Under the pieces are notes generated by a model, which saw only the letters and a list, made by a program, of their open reading frames with translations, was not told the DNA's origin and did not search any database. Positions 18,755-27,477 of a stretch of 64,000 nt of DNA are shown piece after piece. This DNA is from Azospirillum cavernae (lineage in GTDB: Bacteria; Pseudomonadota; Alphaproteobacteria; Azospirillales; Azospirillaceae): NCBI RefSeq assembly GCF_003590795.1, contig NZ_QYUL01000001.1, forward strand, positions 761,001 through 825,000, given 5' to 3'. Position 1 is the stretch's first letter; every line of letters starts with the position of its first letter. The position numbers were made by a program, and so were the translations under genes.

Positions 18755-20215
18755 TCAGCGGCCGGTCTTGGCGGCGACGCCGCCCGTCTGACGCAACGCG
18801 TCATGCAGGTAGGGCGACAGTGATTGCCGCATGGTGCGCAGCCACTCGTGAATGACAATCAGCGAGCGGGACGCGACCGGCGGGGTCATGCCCAGCTTGA
18901 CCAGATCCTCGCGAGTCATGGTGGCGACTTGATCCAACCGATGGCCGGTCAGACGCGCCCAAGCCGGGGCCGAGCAGGGATTCATCGAAATGACGTGAAG
19001 CCCCTCGCGCTCGACCATTTCGGCCTTGCGGCGGGCGTATTGGCTGTCTTCCAACTGGCTGAACGGGCCGGAGAACCCGTTCTCGACCAGAACGCGCTTC
19101 GCCTTCGGGGCAATGGTGGCCACCCGTTCCAGGGTCGCCATGCCGGTGGACAAGGACGCCAGATCGACCGTGACCGGAACCATGAAGGTCAGCCGTTCGC
19201 CATCGCCGACGTAATAGTCAAAACCCGACACCTCGGCCCAATTGAAGAACCACTGCGAGATGTTGCCGCCAAAATCATAGAGACGGCCACCGCGCTGCAA
19301 TTCCGGACCGATCAAGTCCCAGAATTCATAAAAGCCGTCGCCCGACCCCATCATGTTCATGAAGTCTTGCGAGATTCGGCGGTGTTCGACCATTTCCGGG
19401 CCGAACAGACGCGCCAGACGTTCGTTCACCTCGTACTCGACGACCTTCAATTGGAGGCCTTCCAGCATGGCGGTCGCCATCAGGTGATGGGACAGCAGCG
19501 TCTTGCCAACGCCGCCACGGTCATTGAGGACGAAGATCGTGCCCAGCATGCGATCGCCTTTCCAAAAAACGTTTGTTGTTTCGTCGTGAGACATGAGTGT
19601 GCGTGCGCCTTGCGATTCCACCGGAGGAGCGGCGGGCAGGGTGGGCGTTTCGGTGTGCGGGGCCACAAGCGTCGGATCGTTGGCGTCCGGTTCCGGTTGT
19701 GGCGGGAGGGATGCCGGGAGGGCGTCCAATTCCGGGGATGACGGGGCAATGGTCGGCGAATCGTCGGACTCGCCCTGAAATGAAACCTCTTGCGGCGCGT
19801 CTTCGCCGGGGGGGGCGACGGCCTCCTCAAGCGGCATGTCATCCGCCGTGGCGTCGGTCTCGCCTGATTCGATCTCCACGGGTGGAGAGGGCCGACCAGC
19901 CTCCAACGCCGCCCGATGGACCGCCGCCAGCGTTTCCGCCGGCGTCGCGCTTTCGCCCTCGCCAAGACTGTCGCCACGCCCTTCGTTGCCGACCAGGAAG
20001 AAGGCAGACCGCAAGGTCACAGCCGAAATTGGTTGGTTGGCGCGGGCCGTAACCCCCAATTGGGCGAGCAGGTCGGAAATTTCCGACCAGGACAAACCGC
20101 GTTCGCGCATCAGCCCGATGTCGGTGTAGCTTTCCCGAACCGCCTGCATGGCGCTGCGGCTGCCGGCGGGGCGATCGGCAAGGAGCCGTTCAAGTTCCGT
20201 GCGATCAATCGACAC
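18755..20215 (-). CDS. ParA/MinD-type P-loop ATPase with fused N-terminal domain
   Basis: A 486-residue protein from the GTG at 20215. Residues 1-75 (ELERLLADRPAGSRSAMQAV; MRERGLSWSEISDLLAQLGV; ISAVTLRSAFFLV) resemble the small helix-turn-helix N-terminal modules of plasmid regulators. A proline- and acid-rich linker of about 130 residues follows. The C-terminal half is a SIMIBI P-loop domain: the Walker A region is VLNDRGGVGKTLLSHHL near residues 223-238, and a switch-like segment is RLYDFGGNISQWFFNW. The signature lysine of the deviant Walker A (KGGVGKT) is replaced by arginine. MSHDETTN about 208 residues in could be an internal start giving the ATPase alone. Function is unknown. Confidence 0.75.
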   Translation of the reverse strand: MSIDRTELERLLADRPAGSRSAMQAVRESYTDIGLMRERGLSWSEISDLLAQLGVTARANQPISAVTLRSAFFLVGNEGRGDSLGEGESATPAETLAAVHRAALEAGRPSPPVEIESGETDATADDMPLEEAVAPPGEDAPQEVSFQGESDDSPTIAPSSPELDALPASLPPQPEPDANDPTLVAPHTETPTLPAAPPVESQGARTLMSHDETTNVFWKGDRMLGTIFVLNDRGGVGKTLLSHHLMATAMLEGLQLKVVEYEVNERLARLFGPEMVEHRRISQDFMNMMGSGDGFYEFWDLIGPELQRGGRLYDFGGNISQWFFNWAEVSGFDYYVGDGERLTFMVPVTVDLASLSTGMATLERVATIAPKAKRVLVENGFSGPFSQLEDSQYARRKAEMVEREGLHVISMNPCSAPAWARLTGHRLDQVATMTREDLVKLGMTPPVASRSLIVIHEWLRTMRQSLSPYLHDALRQTGGVAAKTGR

Positions 20216-20452
20216 CGTTCGGGTATTCCGGCAATGATGACGTGTTGGCGGGATGCCGCTAAAGCGATGGGCCAGAAGGAATCCGTTCCCCCGGCGGCCA
20301 AAAAATAGTACAAGCGGCCACAGCGCGCAAACGGTTTCCAACCGGGGCGAACGGCGTTAAACAGATGGTGGCGGGGGACGCCGCCGGTGATTTGCGCGGT
20401 TCGTCGGTCTTCAGCGAAACGCGGTCGGTGAAAACTCCAGGGTTTGGCAAGG

Positions 20453-21184
20453 ATGTCCCACGATTTTGGGTCAATCGGTTCACAGAACCGGCGCTCCGGA
20501 TTGAAATCCGGCGCGGCGTCTGGGGGTGGTTCCGGTCCCGGCATCGGCTTTCACGAGTTGCGTCAGGCTCTTGAAATTTCAACCCTGCGCGAAGATTTGG
20601 AACGGCTGTCGCACGGCGCCGACGCGCTGCGCGGGCATGTCGAAGACACGGTGGAGCAGGTGCGCGACCGTTTCGCCGCGTTGAGCGCCGAGGAAATGGC
20701 CGACGCGGCGGCGATGGCCCCATTGCTGCAATTCGCCGTCGCGGCCTTGCTGGATGTGCGGGAGCAGGTCCGCCGTTTGGACACGCGAACCGGGGCGGTT
20801 GGCGACGAGGACCGCCCATCCTGGCAAGGGGTGATCGACGCGCCGCGCGCGCGGCCGTCACACCACGCCGCTGCGGTTGTCTCATCATCGCCTGAGGTCG
20901 AGGACGCGCCGCCGCCGCCACGCCCCGATCCAGCGCCATCGCCCGTCATGATGACGCCCCCGGCGCCGTCCGCTCCGCCCCCTAGGCCTCGCGACGTTCC
21001 CACCTCGGATCCGACCCTGCGCGGCGAGACGCGGCAGGCGGCCCCGCCATCGATGTCGGCGTCCTGGTTGACCTCTGAAAGCCCGCTCCCGCCACCCCCG
21101 TCGCGGGCCGCCGCCACTCGCGGTGGCAGCGTCGTCGCGCCTTCGCCGGGCGGCATTGATTGGCTTGGACGGGCTGGACGCTGA
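20453..21184 (+). CDS. Hypothetical protein with helical and proline-rich parts
   Basis: A 243-residue protein of no recognised family. After a glycine-rich N terminus (SGPGIGFHELRQALE) there is a helical, probably coiled-coil stretch (ISTLREDLERLSHGADALRG, HVEDTVEQVRDRFAALSAEE), then LLQFAVAALLDVREQVRRL. The last 110 residues are low-complexity and rich in proline, ending GGIDWLGRAGR. It is divergent from the ParA-like gene with 237 bp between starts. The pairing of a disordered/coiled-coil protein with a ParA-like ATPase recalls positioning systems, but this is inference. Start uncertain: ATG at 20453, TTG at 20444. Confidence 0.6.
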   Translation: MSHDFGSIGSQNRRSGLKSGAASGGGSGPGIGFHELRQALEISTLREDLERLSHGADALRGHVEDTVEQVRDRFAALSAEEMADAAAMAPLLQFAVAALLDVREQVRRLDTRTGAVGDEDRPSWQGVIDAPRARPSHHAAAVVSSSPEVEDAPPPPRPDPAPSPVMMTPPAPSAPPPRPRDVPTSDPTLRGETRQAAPPSMSASWLTSESPLPPPPSRAAATRGGSVVAPSPGGIDWLGRAGR

Positions 21185-21290
21185 TCGGCCCTTTGTGACT
21201 GTTGCCAAAGAGACCCGCCTTGATGTGAAACGATGCGGCGTTGACTCTGAAGGCTTGCCGTTGTTCCAAACACCCGGTACGACTCGATTG

Positions 21291-21312
21291 TTGGTAAACG
21301 AAAATTTACCAA
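21291..21312. promoter_or_regulatory. AT-rich inverted repeat upstream of the receiver gene
   Basis: TTGGTAAA-CGAAAA-TTTACCAA is a perfect 8-bp inverted repeat in a short AT-rich patch, 33 bp before the receiver-protein start. It could be a regulator site or part of the promoter. Confidence 0.4.
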
Positions 21313-21345
21313 AATTTAAAGTGGGCGTTCGGGGAGTCGGTCATC

Positions 21346-21774
21346 ATGCTGAAGACGGACGCGCAAACAGGACCATGCCGATCCTTGCGACCCTCCTTGT
21401 CCGGTCGATCTCTGTCAGTTCTTTTGGTTGAGGATGAGGAGGCGTCGGCGGCGGCGGTTTGCGCGGCGGTGGACAAGCTTGGCCACCGGCTTTGCGGCAC
21501 GGCCAGCAGCGAGGCGGAGGCGATGGCCATGGTTCGACAGGAGCGGCCAGACGTCGCCCTGATGGATGTTCGGCTGGCCGGTGGAGATGGCATCGCGGTT
21601 GCCAGGCGACTGCACAATGATTGTGGAATCCGCTCGATCTTCCTGTCCGGCTACGCCGATCACGGCGTGATGGGGCGCATCACGGAAAGCTATCCGTTGG
21701 GAGTGGTGCACAAGCCCTTTTCGGCGGCCCAACTGAAAATCGTTTTGGATTTGGCCGCCCGTCGGCTGCGCTGA
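21346..21774 (+). CDS. Stand-alone response-regulator receiver protein
   Basis: A 142-residue CheY-type receiver domain without an output domain. Key residues are in place: the acidic pair in LLVEDEEAS, phospho-acceptor Asp in VALMDVRLAGGDG, the switch Ser in SIFLSGYAD and the Lys in VVHKPFSAAQL. The first 25 residues (LKTDAQTGPCRSLRPS) lie outside the domain, so the true start could be later, but an ATG at 21346 is the only clear one. No histidine kinase is adjacent, so its partner must be encoded elsewhere. It lies between the ParA-like block and ssb. Confidence 0.85.
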   Translation: MLKTDAQTGPCRSLRPSLSGRSLSVLLVEDEEASAAAVCAAVDKLGHRLCGTASSEAEAMAMVRQERPDVALMDVRLAGGDGIAVARRLHNDCGIRSIFLSGYADHGVMGRITESYPLGVVHKPFSAAQLKIVLDLAARRLR

Positions 21775-21845
21775 CGGACGGGTGTTGAGGCGCGCGCGGC
21801 GGCTCTGGAATCGGTTTCCAAAAACCGTATCCCTCTGCTACACAT

Positions 21846-21860
21846 GTTCGCGAAGTGTTC
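21846..21860 (+). promoter_or_regulatory. Candidate LexA (SOS) box upstream of ssb
   Basis: GTTCGCGAAGTGTTC fits the alphaproteobacterial LexA consensus GTTC-N7-GTTC exactly. It lies 194 bp before the ssb start, in the 279-bp gap after the receiver gene. ssb is an SOS gene in several relatives. Confidence 0.5.
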
Positions 21861-22053
21861 CGGCGCGCCGCAGCGATGACGGGTTGACCACAGTCACGCC
21901 CGTGTGCTTCGTTGCGGCGGAAATTAGGTCGTGGCCGCGCGTTGGGCGCGTCGGCTTGGCTGATCTGGAATTCCGGCATCCCAACGCCCGTTGGCGAGGA
22001 TTTTCCGCCCCGAAGGGGATGTTGGGGCACGCGCGCTGAAGGAGTATCGAGCG

Positions 22054-22533
22054 ATGAATGTGTGGACGTTTACGGGACGCTTGGGCGCCGACGGCGAGTT
22101 GCGCACGACCCAGAGCGGTGAAAAGGTTTTGGGGTTCCGCGTCGCCAACGACGTCGGCTTTGGCGAGCGCAAGACGACGCAATGGGTCGATTGCTCCATC
22201 TGGGGCCGCCGCGCCGAATCGCTCGCCCCGCATCTGACCAAGGGCAAGCAGGTCGTCATTTCCGGCGAAGTGACCTTGCGCGAATTCGACAAGCGCGACG
22301 GCACCCGTGGCGCTGGCTTGTCGGTGCGCGTGGCCGAAATCGACTTCACCGGCGGCGCCCGTGAAGAGGGCGGCGGCGGAAGCTACGGCGGCGGTGGCGG
22401 CGGTTATGAGCCGCGTGGCGAAGCCCGCAGCGGCGGCTATGGCGCCGGTGGTTCGGCTGGCGGTGGCGCGCGCAGCGGCGGCTCCGCTCCTCCGCCCCGC
22501 CACGATGATCTGGACGACGAGATCCCGTTCTGA
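22054..22533 (+). CDS. ssb: Single-stranded DNA-binding protein
   Basis: A 159-residue SSB. The OB fold runs from NVWTFTGRLGADGELRTTQSGEK through VLGFRVANDVGFGERKTTQWVDCSIWGRRAESL to KGKQVVISGEVTLREFDKRDG. The tail is rich in glycine, tyrosine and arginine and ends DDLDDEIPF, the acidic tip that binds replication and repair partners. The ATG at 22054 has GAAGGAG about 9 nt upstream. The rest of the OB fold differs from standard SSB (for instance WGRRAESL), so this may be a second, shorter-type paralogue in the genome; I cannot tell from one window. Confidence 0.92.
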   Translation: MNVWTFTGRLGADGELRTTQSGEKVLGFRVANDVGFGERKTTQWVDCSIWGRRAESLAPHLTKGKQVVISGEVTLREFDKRDGTRGAGLSVRVAEIDFTGGAREEGGGGSYGGGGGGYEPRGEARSGGYGAGGSAGGGARSGGSAPPPRHDDLDDEIPF

Positions 22534-22778
22534 GTCACGGACCGGACATTTTGTCCAAAGCGGACGCTTGCCGCACGGTGGTGGCGAAGGCGGGAAACTG
22601 CCGAAGCTCCACTGTGCATCAGGTCAGGTGGACGGCGATCTCGGTGGCCTGCGCCGCTTCGCCCCATGTTTCCCAATCCACCATTCCCCCCGACCGCACA
22701 GCTTCTACCTCCTGTGTCGGCCATCAGGCGCACAGAGGCCGCTGGTCGTGCGGGGCTTGGTGAGTCAACGGCATCGTC

Positions 22779-22814
22779 CCGGCCCGGCTTGTCGATCCGG
22801 CCCGGCTTGTCGAT
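22779..22814. repeat. Two perfect tandem copies of an 18-bp unit
   Basis: CCGGCCCGGCTTGTCGAT occurs twice without gap, just outside the end of the AraC-type gene. The rest of the 287-bp gap after ssb shows no gene. Confidence 0.8.
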
Positions 22815-22820
22815 GTTGTC

Positions 22821-23705
22821 TCATCCAGAGTTTTTTCTGAACCTTCCATCCGTGCGCAACTCCGATGGATTGCTGCCCGTCGCGTCCTTGATCCGTCGGG
22901 CGAAGTGGGAGCGTGAGGCGTAGCCGCAGGCATCCGCCGTCTCTTGCACGGAACGGCCTTCAACTTCCAGCAGCGTCTGGGCGTGGGCAACCCGCTCCCC
23001 GGTCATGATCCGGCGGACGGAGCTGTCCTCCTCGGCGAGACGACGACGGAGCGTCGCGCTGCTCAGGTTCAGGGCGCGGGCGACGCTGTCGGCGGTCCAA
23101 GGCTGGTCGGGTTGGGTGCGGACCAGCGCCCGCACCGCGTCGGCGATTCCGGTGGGGGCCACCGGGCCAAGCCACCAGACGCCAGTTTCCAGCAGGGCGA
23201 GCAACACCTCCATGCAGCGATGCTCGGCGATCTGCGGGCTGACCGGGGAGCCGCTGGACAAGCCGTCCGCCGCGTGCAAAACGGCGTCGGTCAGGCTGGG
23301 GGTCAGCGTTACCCGATAATCGCGCGCTCGCCGACCATCGCCAAGCGCGGCGTTGGCGTGGGCGCGCAGCAGGCGGCGCACCATGTCGGCGGGAAACATC
23401 AGGATGAGGGAACGGTAGAGGCCGCTGTCCGGATCCGGCTCGTTCACCACCGCGCCGCGCCAGCCGGCGGGCAACAGCAGCGCGTCGCCCTTGCGATAGT
23501 GATGGCTGCCGTCAGGGTCGCTGATCTCCTTCCGCCCGTCGAGCAGGATGATGAGGCCGGTGGCGCCGACCTCAAGATCCGCGATCCGCTCCCGGTCACG
23601 GGCGATGAAGGCGCCCAGAATCGGGACGGTTGGCAGGCCGTCGCCGCCCGGACGGTTGTCGCGGGCGGCGAAGCGGGACAGCTTGGCGATGGGATCGTCG
23701 ATCAT
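22821..23705 (-). CDS. AraC-family transcriptional regulator
   Basis: A 294-residue activator-type regulator. The N-terminal part is a cupin-like sensor (LIILLDGRKEISDPDGSHHYRKGDALLLPAGW). The C-terminal DNA-binding domain has two helix-turn-helix units: WTADSVARALNLSSATLRRRLAEEDSSVRRI and VQETADACGYASRSHFARRIKDATGSNPSEL, the classic AraC signature. The domain order and the sequence style resemble the subgroup with an AraC_N (cupin) domain. The target is not evident; neighbours are a PEBP gene 18 bp upstream on the same strand and ssb. The ATG at 23705 opens MIDDPIAKLSRFAARDN. Confidence 0.9.
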   Translation of the reverse strand: MIDDPIAKLSRFAARDNRPGGDGLPTVPILGAFIARDRERIADLEVGATGLIILLDGRKEISDPDGSHHYRKGDALLLPAGWRGAVVNEPDPDSGLYRSLILMFPADMVRRLLRAHANAALGDGRRARDYRVTLTPSLTDAVLHAADGLSSGSPVSPQIAEHRCMEVLLALLETGVWWLGPVAPTGIADAVRALVRTQPDQPWTADSVARALNLSSATLRRRLAEEDSSVRRIMTGERVAHAQTLLEVEGRSVQETADACGYASRSHFARRIKDATGSNPSELRTDGRFRKNSG

Positions 23706-23723
23706 GACCGCCAGTTTAGCCGG

Positions 23724-24308
23724 TCAGCGCCCGTAACGCGCGGTCAAGGTGGCTTTGCCCAAGCTGTTTGCGGTCAAAAAATAGCCGACCATCGCGCCGG
23801 ACGAGTCCGACGTCACGACGGGCAATTGATCCACCTTCAGGGCGTGAACGGTGACGATGTAGCGGTGCGGCTTGTCGCCGACCGGCGGGCAGGGGCCGAA
23901 ATAGCCAACCGCGCCAACATCGGTGCGGCTCTGGACCGCCCCAGCCGGGAGTTTGGACCCGGAGGCGACGCCCGCGCCGGTCGGCAGGCTGGTTGTGTTG
24001 GCGGGCAGGTTGAAGACCAGCCAATGCCACCAGCCGCTGCCGGTCGGCGCGTCGGGGTCATACATCGTGACGGCAAGGCTGCGGGTTCCGGCGGGCGGAT
24101 CGCTCCAACTCAAGGCCGGGGACAGGTTGCCGCCGGAGCAGCCAAAACCGTTGGCGACCTGCGGGGCGACGATCGGCGCCTCCGCCGACAGATCGGCGCT
24201 GCGCAGCTCGAAGGCGGTGGCGGACCGGGTGGCGGCGGGCAGGACGGCGAGGCTCAACAGGCCTGCGGTCAACAGGGTGGACAGGGCGCGCATCGGCGGG
24301 GTCTCCAT
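23724..24308 (-). CDS. Exported YbhB/YbcL-type PEBP family protein
   Basis: A 194-residue phosphatidylethanolamine-binding-protein homologue. A signal peptide (MRALSTLLTAGLLSLAVLPAATRSATA, after a short lead) precedes FELRSADLSAEAPIVAPQVANGFGCSGGNLSPALSW. The ligand pocket motifs are SLAVTMYDPDAPTGSGWWHWLVFNLPA and GPCPPVGDKPHRYIVTVHAL, with the conserved DPDAP and GxxHRY. Bacterial members have no settled function. It shares direction with the AraC gene, which starts 18 bp after its stop, so the two could form one transcript. Confidence 0.9.
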   Translation of the reverse strand: METPPMRALSTLLTAGLLSLAVLPAATRSATAFELRSADLSAEAPIVAPQVANGFGCSGGNLSPALSWSDPPAGTRSLAVTMYDPDAPTGSGWWHWLVFNLPANTTSLPTGAGVASGSKLPAGAVQSRTDVGAVGYFGPCPPVGDKPHRYIVTVHALKVDQLPVVTSDSSGAMVGYFLTANSLGKATLTARYGR

Positions 24309-24386
24309 CGTTGGGGGGTGGCCCGACGATAGACGGACCGCGCCGACGCTGCGGTCCCGATCCGCTCAAACGCGCGCCCGTTTTGC

Positions 24387-25430
<1,044 letters not shown>

Positions 25431-25465
25431 CTACGCCCCCGCCTGTGCCGAACTCAACCACAGCG

Positions 25466-26317
25466 TCAGGTTGGCGGGGTTGCGTCGTCAGACCCAAGAA
25501 GGCTCCAGCGGTCGCCGTCCTTGCGCCAGTCCGACAGCGGCCCGTCGGTGAACCCGTGGCCGTCCCACGCGCGCACCTGAAAGGATACGCAAGGCGGGTC
25601 GATGGCGATGAGGTTGTAGCCGTTGGCTTCGCCGCGAAGTCGGGTCGATGTGGCGGTGGACGCTTGCGCCACCAGGATGGAACGGGCGGCCTGCGGGTGA
25701 GAGCGGGCGATGTCGCCGGAATAGGCCATGTGCAGATGCCCGGCAAGCAGCAGATCGACGCCGCAGCGCTCCAGAACGGGCAGGGCCAACCGACGCCGAC
25801 CAACCAGACGGGTGTCGGGCGCGTCGGGCGGCGGCAGAAAGGGGTGGTGGGTGAACAGCACCTTGAACAGGTGGTTGGGCAGCGGATCGAACACGTCGCG
25901 GATCCGCGCGATCTGCGTCCGGTTCAGCCGCCCGGCGGAAAAATCCAGAATGACGGCGCGAGCGGTGTTGATTCCCAGAACCGCGATCTGGTCATCGACG
26001 TGAAAGGGGCTGAGATCGGCGGTGATGTAACGGCGGTACAGCCTGAAGGGATCGGTGAAACGCTTGAGCAGATTATACACGGGGATATCGTGATTGCCGG
26101 GCACCACCAGATGGGGAAAGGGCAGGCTTTGCAGGAACTCCCGCGCCGCCGCGAAATGGCTGGGTTTGGCCCGCTGCACCAAATCGCCGGAGACCACGAT
26201 CAGGTCAGGGTTCTGAATGGTCAGATCGCGCAACAACCCATCCACCACCTGCGGGTTGATCCGTCCGAAATGCAGGTCGGAGATGTGGGCCAGACGTTTC
26301 AAATCAACCTCATGCAA
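25466..26317 (-). CDS. Calcineurin-like metallophosphoesterase
   Basis: A 283-residue phosphoesterase with all five metal-binding motifs: ISDLHFG, VVSGDLVQ, VPGNHDIP, FTHHPFLPP and LAGHLHM. It is close in layout to CpdA-type and Icc-like enzymes, but the substrate is unknown. The start is unusual: the only in-frame codon before the first motif is a TTG at 26317 (MHEVDLKRLAHISDLHFG). It follows the lipid-kinase-type gene with 4 bp between them, so translation may be coupled. A lipid or nucleotide phosphate role is possible through that link, but this is inference. Confidence 0.85.
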   Translation of the reverse strand: MHEVDLKRLAHISDLHFGRINPQVVDGLLRDLTIQNPDLIVVSGDLVQRAKPSHFAAAREFLQSLPFPHLVVPGNHDIPVYNLLKRFTDPFRLYRRYITADLSPFHVDDQIAVLGINTARAVILDFSAGRLNRTQIARIRDVFDPLPNHLFKVLFTHHPFLPPPDAPDTRLVGRRRLALPVLERCGVDLLLAGHLHMAYSGDIARSHPQAARSILVAQASTATSTRLRGEANGYNLIAIDPPCVSFQVRAWDGHGFTDGPLSDWRKDGDRWSLLGSDDATPPT

Positions 26318-26321
26318 AACA

Positions 26322-27215
26322 TCAGCGTGGAGCCAGAACCCTCAGCGCCGATGGACGAATTTGGTAATGCAGGGGGGCGTTCAACCGCTTGACCTCGCCG
26401 TCATTGACCATGCTCAACGCGTGGCGGCGGCTGGTGACGGTCAAGCGGTTGACGGCGAAGCAATCCAACGCCTCGTCCTGTCGCCAACGCCCAAGGACCA
26501 GACGACTCATCAGGCGCAACATCGCCAGCGCGCCGCGTTCGCGCGCCACATAGACGCCCAACTGGCCGCTGTCCAACGCCGTCCGCCGCAGCAACAGGCC
26601 GAAGCCATCATCATACAGATTGTTGGACACCGCCAGCACCGGAGTCCGCACATGCCGCAAGCCTTCGCCCCAGTCGATTTGCACGTCCAGCATCGGCAGG
26701 CGGTAAAGCGTTTTGGCGAGCGCCATGGCGGCCCCCGGCCACTTCAGCAGACGATGCAGACGGCGATGCCGCTCCCGTTCCCGCACCACGGCGGGGTAGA
26801 AGCCGAGGACCGAACTGTTGAGGTAGGGATCGCCGTTCACCTCGGCCACGTCGATGGCGCGGATTTGACCGTCGGCCAACGCCTCCACCGCCGATTCAAG
26901 ATCAAGCGGTGTGTTAAGATCGCGGGCTAACATATTGAGAGTTCCCAAAGGAAGGACGCCAACCGTCTTCTTGGTCGGCAGAGCCAACCGCAAGGCGGTG
27001 TGCACCGTGCCGTCGCCGCCTCCGATCACGACCATGTCGGCGTCCGACGCCAAAGCGCGGGCGATGGCGGCGGCGCAATCGGCGCCATCCACCGCCTTCG
27101 CGGCGACCTCCGCCCCGCGCCGCTCGAAAGCGTGGTGGATCAGGGTGAGGATGCTGTCCACCGGCTGGTCCACCAGCGATCCCGCCGAGCGGTTGAGAAT
27201 GACGGCAACCTTCAT
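26322..27215 (-). CDS. Diacylglycerol kinase-family lipid kinase
   Basis: A 297-residue protein of the DAGK_cat/YegS type. The N-terminal nucleotide-binding half has MKVAVILNRSAGSLVD and the signature MVVIGGGDGTVHTALRLALPTKKTVGVLPLGTLNMLARDL, with the GGDGT and GTxN features of this kinase fold. The C-terminal beta-sandwich half contains VAEVNGDPYLNSSVLGFYPAVVRER and ends SMVNDGEVKRLNAPLHYQIRPSALRVL. Members phosphorylate lipids with ATP; the acceptor here is unknown. The ATG at 27215 is preferred over a frame start at 27266. It leads the operon with the phosphoesterase and is divergent from the HIBYL-CoA hydrolase gene. Confidence 0.88.
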   Translation of the reverse strand: MKVAVILNRSAGSLVDQPVDSILTLIHHAFERRGAEVAAKAVDGADCAAAIARALASDADMVVIGGGDGTVHTALRLALPTKKTVGVLPLGTLNMLARDLNTPLDLESAVEALADGQIRAIDVAEVNGDPYLNSSVLGFYPAVVRERERHRRLHRLLKWPGAAMALAKTLYRLPMLDVQIDWGEGLRHVRTPVLAVSNNLYDDGFGLLLRRTALDSGQLGVYVARERGALAMLRLMSRLVLGRWRQDEALDCFAVNRLTVTSRRHALSMVNDGEVKRLNAPLHYQIRPSALRVLAPR

Positions 27216-27354
27216 GGCGTGACTTTCCTGATCTTGCCGCGCGTGGCCTCCCGCGCGCCCCGCCACAGATGAGGGCGCGGACGAAGTCCGCCAAGTCCCA
27301 ATCGGTGGGAATGGCGGCGACGCTCGTCAAAACATCCGTTTGCGTATGGTTGAT

Positions 27355-27382
27355 TTGACAGCGGCGCGTCGTCCCGTATCAT
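27355..27382 (+). promoter_or_regulatory. Sigma-70 promoter for the HIBYL-CoA hydrolase gene
   Basis: A perfect -35 box TTGACA (27355-27360) and TATCAT (27377-27382) stand 16 bp apart, 95 bp before the gene start. It is the best sigma-70 match I noticed in the window. Confidence 0.7.
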
Positions 27383-27477
27383 CGCTGTGTTCGGTCCCCC
27401 GGAGGAAACGCCGGATGCGGGTCGGTTCCTCACGCCATCACCCGCCCTTCCATCGACAATTGAGAAAAATCAAACCG

